64,000 bases of DNA from Planctomycetaceae bacterium (GCA_013823135.1 PNLP01000009.1:107433-171432); one strand, 5' to 3'. Positions 28,232-36,298 are shown, numbered from the stretch's first letter. Numbers and translations: made by a program. Notes: generated from the letters alone by a model not told the origin.

Positions 28232-29890
28232 CTACTCGTACTTCCAGTCGGGGTCATCGGGATGCTTCAAATCCCACAACGGCCGGCGACTCTTCACAGT
28301 CGGAATCACCGCGAAGTTGTACGGCGGCGGCGGCGATGTCGTCGCCCACTCCAACGTCCAGGCGTCCCACGGGTCATCGCCGGCGACGTCACCCTTCCAC
28401 AGCGAAACCACGAGGTTGTACGCGAAGATCAGATAGCTCGGAGCCTGGATCAGTGCGCCGATCGTCGCGATCTGGTTCCAGATTTCCCACGGGCGGTCTG
28501 AGCCGTAGGTGTAGATTCGCCGCGGCATTCCCAGGATGCCGGCGATGTGCATCGGGGCAAAGGTCACGATGAAGCCGATGATGAACAGCCAGAACTGCCA
28601 GCGTGCAAGACGTTCAGACAGCATCCGACCAGTGACCTTCGGATACCAGTAGTGAATCGCAGAGAAGACTCCGAACAGCGTGCCACCGATGAGCACCCAG
28701 TGGAAGTGCCCGACCACGAAGTACGTGTCCGTGACCTGGAAGTCGATCGGCGCACACGCCAGGATCACGCCGGTCAGCCCGCCGATGACGAACATGGACA
28801 GGAACCCCAGCGCGAACAGCATCGGCGACTTGAGCACCAGTTTCCCGCCATAAACGGTCGCCAGCCAGTTGAAGAGCTTGATCCCCGTGGGGATACTCAC
28901 CAACATTGTTGCCGCGACGAAGAACAGGTCGAGCGTGCGGCTCATGCCGACCGAGAACATGTGGTGTGCCCACACGCCGAGACTGATGACGACAATCGCG
29001 GCGGTGGCGGCGGCCATGAATTCGTAGCCGAACAGCACCTTCCGCGAGAACACGGGGACGACTTCCGAGATCATCCCGAACGCGGGCAACACCAGGATGT
29101 ACACCTCGGGGTGTCCGAAGAACCAGAACAGGTGCTGCCAGAGGTACGCCGAACCGCCCGCCTGCGTGTCGAAGAAGTGGGCACCGAGTTGGCGGTCGAA
29201 CTCCAGCATCGTAAGGGCCGCGGTCAGCGGTGGCATCACGACGACGATCTGAAGCGACGTCCAGAACATCACCCACACGAAGAACGGCACCTTCCGCAGC
29301 GTCATCCCCGGACACCGCATGCACAGGATTGTCGCGATGAAGTTCATCGCACCCGTGGTCGTGCCGATGCCGCTCACAATCAACCCGAGCGCCCAGCAAT
29401 CGACTCCGGGGCCGCGTGCGAACGAGTTCTCCGTGAGCGGAGCGTAGGCGAACCAGCCGATCGCCGGTGGCCCACCCGGAACCAAGAAGCTGAAGTAGAC
29501 CAGCACCGCACCGAAGAACGTCGTCCAGAAACCGAAGGCGTTCATTCTCGGGAACGCCATGTCGCGGGCACCGATCATCAGGGGTATCGCGTAGTTCGCA
29601 ATTCCGATGAGAACGGGCATCCCCACGAAGAACACCATCGTGGTGCCGTGGAGAGTGAAGAACTGGTTGAACGTGATCGGCGGCAGGAAGGTGAGTTGTG
29701 GTGCCCAGAGTTGAATCCGCATCAGGAGCGCCGCCGCCCCACCGATGAGCAGGAAGAACACGGCCATGAGGACGTAGAGAACGCCGATCTTCTTGTGATC
29801 GACCGTGACGAGCCATTCGTGGAGCGTCGCCGTCCACGGTGGTGGGCTCGGAGTCGCGGTTGCGGCAGGCTCAATCTCGGCGGTCGCCAT
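28232..29890 (-). CDS. coxA: cytochrome c oxidase subunit I
   Basis: The 552-residue heme-copper catalytic subunit has about 12 helices with the heme and copper ligands: His in FTLHGTTMVFF, the CuB His-Tyr segment FWFFGHPEVYILVLPAFG, the paired CuB histidines in WAHHMFSVG, and the heme histidines in VVGHFHWVLIGG. The PEVYI glutamate marks an A-type D-channel. The N-terminal HEWLVTVDHKKIGVLYV is standard. Together with the c-type heme on CoxB this is a caa3-like oxidase that reduces oxygen and pumps protons. It starts 31 bases after the coxB stop. Confidence 0.97.
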   Translation of the reverse strand: MATAEIEPAATATPSPPPWTATLHEWLVTVDHKKIGVLYVLMAVFFLLIGGAAALLMRIQLWAPQLTFLPPITFNQFFTLHGTTMVFFVGMPVLIGIANYAIPLMIGARDMAFPRMNAFGFWTTFFGAVLVYFSFLVPGGPPAIGWFAYAPLTENSFARGPGVDCWALGLIVSGIGTTTGAMNFIATILCMRCPGMTLRKVPFFVWVMFWTSLQIVVVMPPLTAALTMLEFDRQLGAHFFDTQAGGSAYLWQHLFWFFGHPEVYILVLPAFGMISEVVPVFSRKVLFGYEFMAAATAAIVVISLGVWAHHMFSVGMSRTLDLFFVAATMLVSIPTGIKLFNWLATVYGGKLVLKSPMLFALGFLSMFVIGGLTGVILACAPIDFQVTDTYFVVGHFHWVLIGGTLFGVFSAIHYWYPKVTGRMLSERLARWQFWLFIIGFIVTFAPMHIAGILGMPRRIYTYGSDRPWEIWNQIATIGALIQAPSYLIFAYNLVVSLWKGDVAGDDPWDAWTLEWATTSPPPPYNFAVIPTVKSRRPLWDLKHPDDPDWKYE

Positions 29891-29921
29891 GGCGCGTCCT
29901 GGTGTACGTCGGTCTGACTTC

Positions 29922-30947
29922 TTACTTCAACGACTTCAGGTACCCGATCACCGAATTCATTTCCCGTTCGTTCAACTCGAACCCGGACATCAGGCACCCC
30001 GGCTTGATCGAGTTTGGGCTGAGCACCCACTTCCGCAGGTTCTCGGGGGTGTTCTCCACCATCCCGGAAGCGATCGTCTTGCGAGCCATGAGGTGCGTCA
30101 GGTCCGGGCCGAAGGTGCCGTTCACCCGCGTGTCCTGTTTGTCGCGAATCGTGTGACAGTTCACGCACGACAGTGAGCGGAAGGTGTTCTTGTCTGCCAG
30201 CGCCGTCTTCTCGGTGGGGTCGATCGCGGGCTTGGCTTCCTCGGCGAGATATCGCTCGAACTCCTCGGGTGATTCCACCACAACGCGGAGAAGCATATTT
30301 GCGTGCTGTGTTCCGCAGTACTCGGCACACTGGCCCAGGAACAACCCGGTTTGATCGGCCTGGAGCCACATTGTGTTCGCCCGCCCTGGAAGCAGGTCGG
30401 TTTTCCCACCGAGCCGGGGCACCCAGAAGCTGTGGCACACGTCTGCCGACTGGAGATTCAGGTACACTGGCCGTGGCGGTTTGCCGGGCTCGCTGACCGG
30501 AATGTGAAGCTCGTTCGCGGTGGTGATCCCGAGTTCGCGGCCATCGTAGCTGTCGTAGCGATACTCCCACCACCACTGGTGGCCAACGACGGTGACGTAC
30601 AACGGCTTCGCCCCTGGCGGTGGCTTGTCGGCATCCGGCCGGACTTCCCAGAGAACACGCCCGACAAGCAGCACGAGCACGAAGACGACGATTCCCGGTG
30701 CGACCGTCCACGCAATTTCGATGGGCTTGCTGCCGTAAACCTGAGGCGGTTCAGCATCGTCTCGTCCGGCCCGTCGGCGACTGCGAACGAGGGCGTAAAT
30801 CAAGATTCCTTCGACCAGCACGAGGATGCCACCCGTGATGGCACAGACGAGGATGAGCAGACCTTTGATCGACTCGGCTGACGGAGATGCGGGGGAAAGG
30901 ATCGAGAGATTTTCGGGTTGAGACGCTGCGGCAAGAAGAGCCAACAT
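29922..30947 (-). CDS. coxB: cytochrome c oxidase subunit II with C-terminal cytochrome c domain
   Basis: The 341-residue protein has two N-terminal helices, the VGHQWWWEYRYDS motif, and the CuA site in CAEYCGTQHANM with an upstream His (DVCHSFWVP). After a linker it continues into a cytochrome c domain with heme motif CVNCH and a candidate distal Met in PGCLMSGFEL, the hallmark of caa3-type subunit II. It accepts electrons, probably from the diheme cytochrome c encoded downstream. The ATG is preceded by GAGG. It is the first gene of the eight-gene respiratory operon. Confidence 0.96.
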   Translation of the reverse strand: MLALLAAASQPENLSILSPASPSAESIKGLLILVCAITGGILVLVEGILIYALVRSRRRAGRDDAEPPQVYGSKPIEIAWTVAPGIVVFVLVLLVGRVLWEVRPDADKPPPGAKPLYVTVVGHQWWWEYRYDSYDGRELGITTANELHIPVSEPGKPPRPVYLNLQSADVCHSFWVPRLGGKTDLLPGRANTMWLQADQTGLFLGQCAEYCGTQHANMLLRVVVESPEEFERYLAEEAKPAIDPTEKTALADKNTFRSLSCVNCHTIRDKQDTRVNGTFGPDLTHLMARKTIASGMVENTPENLRKWVLSPNSIKPGCLMSGFELNEREMNSVIGYLKSLK

Positions 30948-31077
30948 CGCGATTCCTCTTCGCTGATCCGTCCCAGACCAAGTGTTCTAACCACAAAGAT
31001 ATGTGTGCGCTCGCGGGTGAGCAAGAATATACCGTGAGTAGAAGCCTCAGGACGAGGTAGAACTTCCGGGAGTTTGT

Positions 31078-31194
31078 AAATCGGGCACGGGCAAAAGGCA
31101 AACAGAGGGAAACCGGGAAAGGCAGCCACCCCTACTGCCTTCCGGTTTTCTGAGTGCCCCTGCCCCTGCCCCTGCCCCTGCCCGTGCCCGATTT
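31078..31194. repeat. nested palindrome with CCCCTG hexamer tract upstream of coxB
   Basis: AAATCGGGCACGGGCA (31078-31093) is exactly complementary to TGCCCGTGCCCGATTT (31179-31194). Inside are a second pair of arms (GAAACCGG near 31109 with CCGGTTTTC near 31143) and a short inner stem (GGCAG/CTGCC). The right side holds a tandem run of CCCCTG units (31155-31180). It fills the gap between the divergent coxB and nadD-nadK genes. Confidence 0.75.
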
Positions 31195-31250
31195 CTGCAC
31201 TCTTCCCGGAAATATTGCCAGACCCGCCTCTTACCCGCGTGAGTTCTGCC

Positions 31251-32642
31251 GTGGCTATTCGCAAGGTCGCAGTTTTCACCGGTAGCTTCGATCCGCCAAC
31301 CACTTTCCACCGGAAGGTCGTCCAGCTCCTCCGCGAACGGGGGTTCGATGAAGTCATTCTTCGGCTCAACGGGCCGCGGTGCGACAGACCCGACGGCGAG
31401 CACGCGGCACCTGTTCACCGGGCCGCGATGACCGACCTCGCGTTCCAGAACCTCCCTGGAGTGTCCGTTGATCACAGTGATCTGGACAACGGTTGCAGTG
31501 TCGATGATTACCAGTTCGACAGTGTGTACGCTGATCGCGGCGAAGTGTGGCACGTCGTTTCGAGCGACTTCTTGACCGACGCACGAACGGGACAATCACT
31601 GATTCAAACACTGTGGCCGCAAGGTCAGGAACTCTGGAAATCCAGCCGGTTCGTTGTTATCCACTCGCCCGACTCGCCACCCGATGCCGCCGACTTGCCG
31701 CCCGTATGCGATCTGGTGGCGGTTCACGATGAACACGTTCCAACAGCCGACATCCGCTTGCGGGTCTTTCTGGGCGACGACCCCGGCCACGCAGTCCCCG
31801 AACAGGTCGCCGCTTACATCCGCCGCTACCGACTCTTCACCGACGTACCCTCGCCTCGCGAAACACGCCTGAGCCTTCCCAAACCTCGGCTGTTGATCAT
31901 CGCGGATGAGGCCAATCCGAAATCGCGAGCGGGTGCGGCACGATTTCGTCATCTCGAAAGCTCCGACCCGAACGCGATTCTCGTTCTCGGTGGCGACGGC
32001 ACGATGCTCGCCGCGATTCGCAAACACTGGCGACTTCGGTTGCCATTTCTTGGGCTAAACGCGGGCACGCTCGGCTTTCTGATGAACGAGGCACTCCCGG
32101 ACGACCTCACATCGACGGAACTCGTTGTCTATCGCATGCCGATGATGCGGGTGATCACAACGTCTCTCGATGGCTCCGTCGCTCACGGTTTGGCCTACAG
32201 CGATGCCTGGGTCGAACGGGATAGCGGCCAGGCTGCATGGTTGCGTGTGGATGTGGATGGTAAAACCCAGGTTCCCAAGGTGGTTGGCGACGGTTTACTC
32301 GTCGCGACGCCTGCCGGATCGAGCGCCTACGCTCGCGCGATGGGTGCGACACCGATGCCCTTAACGGCCCCCGTGCTGACGCTGGCGGGGTCGAACGTGT
32401 TCCGCCCACGCTTCTGGAAACCCCTGGCATTGCCCGACACGGCCGTTGTGCGATTGACCAGCCTGGACACAACCGGTAAGCGGCCGATCCGGGCGTTCAT
32501 TGATGGCCACCCTGTCGGCTGGGTACGGGCGATGGAAGTGGGTGTCAGCCCGGTGGCAGCAGTAGAACTGGCGTTCACCCCGCAATTCGATCTCTCGGCG
32601 AGGCTGTTGCGCTCGATGTTCCCCCCGAGCGAAGAGGGGTGA
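31251..32642 (+). CDS. nadK: NadD-like nucleotidyltransferase fused to NAD kinase
   Basis: About 463 residues. The N-terminal ~190 residues look like nicotinate-nucleotide adenylyltransferase: AVFTGSFDPPTTFH (the T/HxGH site, here TTFH), a central DFLTD segment, and DIRLRVFLGDD then VPEQVAAYIRRYRLF, the NadD C-terminal pattern. The rest is NAD kinase: LVLGGDGTMLAAIRKH, LGLNAGTLGFLMNE and VGDGLLVATPAGSSAYARAMG. One chain could adenylylate NaMN and phosphorylate NAD. The glycine of T/HxGH is Phe here, so the first activity is not certain. The start is unclear: GTG 31251 puts the first strand at residue 5, as in NadD; TTG 31215 and GTG 31239 are alternatives. Confidence 0.85.
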   Translation: MAIRKVAVFTGSFDPPTTFHRKVVQLLRERGFDEVILRLNGPRCDRPDGEHAAPVHRAAMTDLAFQNLPGVSVDHSDLDNGCSVDDYQFDSVYADRGEVWHVVSSDFLTDARTGQSLIQTLWPQGQELWKSSRFVVIHSPDSPPDAADLPPVCDLVAVHDEHVPTADIRLRVFLGDDPGHAVPEQVAAYIRRYRLFTDVPSPRETRLSLPKPRLLIIADEANPKSRAGAARFRHLESSDPNAILVLGGDGTMLAAIRKHWRLRLPFLGLNAGTLGFLMNEALPDDLTSTELVVYRMPMMRVITTSLDGSVAHGLAYSDAWVERDSGQAAWLRVDVDGKTQVPKVVGDGLLVATPAGSSAYARAMGATPMPLTAPVLTLAGSNVFRPRFWKPLALPDTAVVRLTSLDTTGKRPIRAFIDGHPVGWVRAMEVGVSPVAAVELAFTPQFDLSARLLRSMFPPSEEG

Positions 32643-32895
32643 GAATGGGAAACGATTCCAGGCGAGTGTGACACCCATGTCTGGAACCGTTTGACTTGTC
32701 TGGAAGAAAGTTCATCAGAACAATTTCAGGCCTGACAATACCTCACTAAATGACGCGACCACAGCCAGTTGTGTACTCGCAATGCGGACGTGAACGACTG
32801 TTCATATCCGAGTTCGCATCAGAATCATGCGAGACAGAAACACGGAACGGCACTGCCTCCCGCGAAACGCCAAGCAGCTAAAGCGGGTTTTGCCG

Positions 32896-32925
32896 TTGAC
32901 TTCAACACCACTCACAACGAATAAT
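32896..32925 (+). promoter_or_regulatory. predicted sigma-70-type promoter for the Cys-rich/Csp-like genes
   Basis: TTGACT (32896-32901), an 18-base spacer and AATAAT (32920-32925) match the -35 and -10 consensus at five of six positions each. The expected transcript would start ~35 bases before the ATG at 32967. The surrounding 324-base gap (32643-32966) has no other recognisable feature and is AT-richer than its flanks. Confidence 0.6.
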
Positions 32926-32966
32926 TCCATTGTGTCGTGTGCGTCGACCACGGGATTGTCTCACAA

Positions 32967-33431
32967 ATGCGGGCACTGGTTCACATCGGGCTGGCGACAC
33001 TCCTGGTTATCGCCCCAGCCCTTTGTTGCTGCAACCTGCACTACCTCACAGGTAGTCGTGCGGTAGCGTCCGTTGTTCACATTCCCGCTTGCCCCACAAT
33101 TCCCAAGCCGCCAACTTGCTGCCAGTCGGAAGCAACACCGCTCCCGACAACGACCTGTTGCGACCAACCGGCCACGCCCGAAAGCAAGCCCAGCCCCAAG
33201 TTGCCACAGCACTGCCCGGCTTGCGAACGCCCTGACACAGCACCACCGCAAGACGCTCCCGAGATCTCGGCCCACGTGCCGACCGGCGAGCTACCCCCCG
33301 TAACGCTGCTGCTCCAGACGGCCATTCCCTTCGAACACCTCAGCTTGATCGGTGGGCTCGACCCTCCGGAAAGAGCTGGTGTGGATACGCTTTACGAAGC
33401 TCTCTTCTCGCGCCACGTCATGCGCTGTTGA
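32967..33431 (+). CDS. Cys/Pro-rich secreted protein, unknown function
   Basis: About 154 residues, no family recognised. A signal peptide (MRALVHIGLATLLVIAPALC) runs into CCC, so cleavage may leave a Cys-rich or lipidated N-terminus. The mature part carries several cysteine pairs (PPTCCQSE, TTTCCDQP, and CPAC) in a Pro/Thr-rich context, then a C-terminal amphipathic segment ending HVMRC. The ATG at 32967 is preferred to GTG 32937 because the signal peptide then begins directly. The next gene encodes a Cys-rich copper-binding-type protein, so a role in metal handling outside the membrane is inferred. A protein of similar style (signal peptide, CxxC, Pro-rich) precedes the CzcB gene at 62253. 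Confidence 0.65.
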   Translation: MRALVHIGLATLLVIAPALCCCNLHYLTGSRAVASVVHIPACPTIPKPPTCCQSEATPLPTTTCCDQPATPESKPSPKLPQHCPACERPDTAPPQDAPEISAHVPTGELPPVTLLLQTAIPFEHLSLIGGLDPPERAGVDTLYEALFSRHVMRC

Positions 33432-33560
33432 ACCCCGTTGAATGACCCATTTGAAGTCCGTGAGGCGAGTTGCCTCCACACAGTCAGCCATTGTGCTGCA
33501 CGGTGACGCCGTGCGTTGATTTCCCAACCAAACTCAATCGAATTTCCCTGGAGAATGACC

Positions 33561-33947
33561 ATGTTCAAGTTGCTTGCAATCGCCTCGCTGGGTCTGGTCG
33601 CCGCTCTTTCCACGGCCTCGGCCGCTGAGGCAAAGAAGGCCGATCTCGCGAAGTGTGCGGCGATGTGTAAGGCGTGTGCGAAGGAATGCGAAAGCTGTGA
33701 GAAGTGTTGTGTCACGGCGAAGCGCGACGCTTGCGCCAAGATGTGCCAACTGTGTTCCCGCATGTGCCACGTTTGTAGCGATCTCTGTGCGTCGAACTCA
33801 CCGCTGGCCCCTGAAGCTATGAAGCTCTGCGCGAAGGTTTGCAAGGAGTGCGCGGCGATGTGCGACAAGTCCGACGCCGAGTGCTGCAAGGAATGCGCGA
33901 AGGTCTGCAAGGAATGCGCGAAGATGTGCGAAGAAACCTCGAAGTGA
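33561..33947 (+). CDS. Csp-like four-helix-bundle copper-binding protein, exported
   Basis: The 128-residue product has a Sec-type signal (FKLLAIASLGLVAALSTASAA) and a mature part with about 23 cysteines spaced every three or four residues (CAAMCKACAKECESCEKCC; KVCKECAKMCEE), mixed with Lys, Glu, Ala and Met. This is the pattern of DUF326/Csp copper-storage proteins, in which cysteines line the inside of a four-helix bundle and bind many Cu(I) ions. Export suggests storage or detoxification in the periplasm. ATG 33561 is chosen over 33555 because GGAGA lies seven bases before it. It follows the Cys-rich secreted gene by 129 bases on the same strand. Confidence 0.88.
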   Translation: MFKLLAIASLGLVAALSTASAAEAKKADLAKCAAMCKACAKECESCEKCCVTAKRDACAKMCQLCSRMCHVCSDLCASNSPLAPEAMKLCAKVCKECAAMCDKSDAECCKECAKVCKECAKMCEETSK

Positions 33948-33960
33948 TCGGGCGGTAGCG

Positions 33961-34000
33961 GTTGCCCCATCGGGGCAACATGCCGCCCCGCTGGGGCGGC
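33961..34000. repeat. tandem hairpins between convergent genes (GC-rich palindromic repeat)
   Basis: Two stems follow each other: GTTGCCCC/GGGGCAAC (33961-33979) and GCCGCCCC/GGGGCGGC (33982-34000). The second stem and loop are the exact reverse complement of a hairpin at 49898-49916, so this is a dispersed element. It lies between the stops of the convergent Csp-like and trmB genes and may end transcription from both sides, though it lacks a T-run. Confidence 0.8.
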
Positions 34001-34017
34001 CGCTTCACCAATCTCGA

Positions 34018-34746
34018 TCACGCCGCCGGGTCGGCCACTTCGGTGATCGGCCCCGCGGTTCGCTCGAATTCCGCTCGCCAGACGGGGGTTCCGTTCTGGC
34101 GAGCCTTTCGCTCGAAGTTCGTCTGGTAGCCCGCTTCTTCAACAGTGCCCGTGCTCGTCTCGGCTCGCAGTTCGCGGAACGCTGGCATCGCACGAACAAT
34201 CCCGGTCATCACGCCGAAGTATTCTTCCACATCCGTGGCGATGAGCAATCGGCCGCCTTCCCGAATGATCCGGGCCGACTGTGCGGCGAACTGCGGTGAG
34301 AACACCCGTCGTTTTTTGTGGCGAGCCTTCCACCACGGGTCGGGGAAGTAGACGTGGACCGCGTTCACACTCGCGGGGAGCACGAATCTGCTGAGCACCC
34401 AGCCCGCGTCGGTACATACCGTTTTCACGTTCGGCAGTTGGCGGACCGCAAAGCGATTCGTGGCGTAAAGCTGGTACTTGCGAACGATCTCGATCCCGAA
34501 GAAGTTCGTGTCGGCCCGTGCAATCGCCGAGTTCAGAAGGAACAACCCCTTCCCCATCCCGACTTCGATCTCGACGGGGTTCGCGTTCCCGAACAACTTT
34601 GCCCAGTCGATCGGTTCAACTGGCAGCTCGGTAGTCGGGTTCGCGTGATCCGACCCCTGATCGTTGATCCTCGCGTTCCGGCGTGCAGGCATCTGCCACT
34701 GGTAGGCAGCGAGTTCGTCCGGCTTGAACCGGCTGGATTTACGCAC
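34018..34746 (-). CDS. trmB: tRNA (guanine-N7)-methyltransferase
   Basis: TrmB methylates G46 in the variable loop of tRNAs. The 242-residue protein shows the SAM-binding strand VEIEVGMGKGLFLLNSA, NFFGIEIVRKYQ, and the signature HVYFPDPWWKARHKKRR, followed by GGRLLIATDVEEYF. Near the C-terminus a TNFERKARQNGTPVW segment matches the conserved end of TrmB. It overlaps the end of the fabZ-like gene by eight bases, so the two are translationally coupled. Confidence 0.96.
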   Translation of the reverse strand: MRKSSRFKPDELAAYQWQMPARRNARINDQGSDHANPTTELPVEPIDWAKLFGNANPVEIEVGMGKGLFLLNSAIARADTNFFGIEIVRKYQLYATNRFAVRQLPNVKTVCTDAGWVLSRFVLPASVNAVHVYFPDPWWKARHKKRRVFSPQFAAQSARIIREGGRLLIATDVEEYFGVMTGIVRAMPAFRELRAETSTGTVEEAGYQTNFERKARQNGTPVWRAEFERTAGPITEVADPAA

Positions 34747-35245
34747 CCTTCAACTCCGAAAGCTGCCCGAGCGACAGGCCGGCGACGATCACCTCGAACG
34801 CTTTCTCGGTCCCCACGGTCCCCACGACCTTGAAGCGGGTGAGCCGGCGGTGAATCTTGATGCCGTGGCCCACCATCACGAGCCGCTTGCCCGGTCGCAC
34901 GGGACGGTGGAAGCGAGCCTCGTCGATGCCGGCCAGGCCGATCATGGAACCGACACCGGCGACGTATTTCGCGATGTAGTACCCACACAACTGGGCAGCG
35001 GCTTCGCACATCAGCACGCCAGGCAGAACTGGGTAACCGGGCATATGGCCCTTCACCCAGAACTCGTTCTCGGTGAGATCCTTGAAGCCCACAACCAGAT
35101 GTTGGGTTGTGTCAATATGGACGATTCCCGAGAGCATCTCGAATTCGAATCGCTGCGGGTTCACAGCACGGATTCCCTCGAGATCAACGACCGGGCGGTC
35201 GAAATCGAGGGTGTTCAAATCAATTTGAGGAAACTCTGCGGGCAC
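34739..35245 (-). CDS. fabZ: FabZ-type 3-hydroxyacyl-ACP dehydratase
   Basis: A 168-residue hotdog-fold protein with the catalytic histidine segment GHMPGYPVLPGVLMCEAAAQ, where His and the downstream Glu are the active pair, and an RFHRPVRPGKRLVM strand as in FabZ. It is slightly longer than typical FabZ (~145) because of an N-terminal extension. The start is GTG 35245, with AGGAGAAGG upstream. It overlaps trmB by eight bases. It may be the housekeeping dehydratase of fatty-acid elongation or one of several paralogs; the window has no other fab gene. Confidence 0.88.
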   Translation of the reverse strand: MPAEFPQIDLNTLDFDRPVVDLEGIRAVNPQRFEFEMLSGIVHIDTTQHLVVGFKDLTENEFWVKGHMPGYPVLPGVLMCEAAAQLCGYYIAKYVAGVGSMIGLAGIDEARFHRPVRPGKRLVMVGHGIKIHRRLTRFKVVGTVGTEKAFEVIVAGLSLGQLSELKGA

Positions 35246-35334
35246 GCGCCTTCTCCTGCTCAGCCACTACTCGTTTCAAGCCAAACTTGTTTTACCCGGC
35301 GGGCACTGCCGGCAAACACGGTCAGCCCACGGAA

Positions 35335-35352
35335 CCTGATACCGGTATCAGG
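35335..35352. repeat. perfect 18-bp palindrome at the HAD gene stop codon
   Basis: CCTGATACCGGTATCAGG (35335-35352) reads the same on both strands and includes the TGA stop of the HAD-like gene (35348-35350). It could fold as a small hairpin at the transcript end or be a protein-binding site; no T-run follows. Confidence 0.7.
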
Positions 35353-36298
35353 CAATCACGTCAAGGATTTGCGTCAACTCCGTCAACAAGACATCGGGCC
35401 GGGTCGCCGGGTCTTTCAACTGTTCGGGCGTTGCAGCAAGGCTATTTCGGTCGCCTGCGAACAATGCGGTGCGGAAGCCGGCCTTCTTCGCGGGGCCAAT
35501 GTCGCGGGCCAGGTTGGACCCCACATGCAGCACCTCGCCGGGCGTGATTCCCCGCGCTGCGGCCACCTGAACCGCGGCCTTGAACAGTGTATCAGACGGC
35601 TTCTTCGCCTTCCTGTCTGCCGAGATCACCCGCAACGATTCGGGGATCACACCCGCCAGTTCGAATCCCGGATCTTGCTGCCGCAGGCCGCGTTGAAGTT
35701 GCCCAACCGTGAAGCACTGGCCATCCGCGAGCAATCCCTGTGTGACGCCCCGATCGGCCAGGAGTTTCAGTGCATCGGCCGCCGTCGGATACGCACCAGT
35801 TCCCTGGATGCTGGCATGATAGAAATATGCGATCTTTTTGACGTAATCGGCCATCGTGCCGTAGGTCGATGCGTCGAAACTGTAGTCCTTTTGAAGTAGT
35901 TTTTTAACGATGTCGTCCCAAACCCGTTCGACTTGAACTTCGGGATGCTTTTCGCCCCCACTGCCGGCCATCTGCATGGTCGTCAGTGCCTTACGGAAAA
36001 GTTCCTTCATGTACGCGGACGGGGCACCGGGTTTCCGGCTCATGGAGTTCCACATTTTGAACTCCTTGATGACCTTGTCCAGCGCCGCGTCGGTTACAAA
36101 ATCCTGGGGGTGTTCGAACTGGATTTCACCGGCTGGGATCGCGATCAACGTGCCGTAAACCGTCCAGAACACCGCCTTCACGGGCAGCGCGTGCAAGGAC
36201 GGCTTGGCCTTGACGGGGTCAACCTTGGGTGCGGATGGCCAGGGTAGGTCGGAGCGCGAGTCGAGACGCTCGACATACTGTTCGAGGGTCAGGGCCAT
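35348..36298 (-). CDS. HAD-fold protein with degenerate active site
   Basis: About 316 residues with an HAD-like layout: a first strand KAVFWTVYGTLI, an alpha-helical cap (~90-200), KAKKPSDTLFKAA (motif III lysine) and LHVGSNLARDIGPAKKAGF (motif IV). In active HAD phosphatases/dehalogenases motif I is FDxYGT or FDxDGT; here the nucleophile Asp is Thr (WTVYGT), and the first acidic residue of motif IV is Ser (VGSN). The scaffold is kept but the chemistry is probably lost, so a binding or regulatory role is inferred. ATG 36298 is used; an upstream in-frame ATG at 36382 adds a Cys/Pro-rich tail. The gene is divergent from the panE-like gene. Confidence 0.8.
   Translation of the reverse strand: MALTLEQYVERLDSRSDLPWPSAPKVDPVKAKPSLHALPVKAVFWTVYGTLIAIPAGEIQFEHPQDFVTDAALDKVIKEFKMWNSMSRKPGAPSAYMKELFRKALTTMQMAGSGGEKHPEVQVERVWDDIVKKLLQKDYSFDASTYGTMADYVKKIAYFYHASIQGTGAYPTAADALKLLADRGVTQGLLADGQCFTVGQLQRGLRQQDPGFELAGVIPESLRVISADRKAKKPSDTLFKAAVQVAAARGITPGEVLHVGSNLARDIGPAKKAGFRTALFAGDRNSLAATPEQLKDPATRPDVLLTELTQILDVIA

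Noticed and set aside
28547..29917. 456-residue open frame on the plus strand
   Set aside because: It is antisense to coxA; the charged composition is the complement of a hydrophobic membrane protein.
31155..31180. CCCCTG tract as an origin-type iteron
   Set aside because: It is a simple hexamer run inside a palindrome with no DnaA boxes or replication gene nearby.
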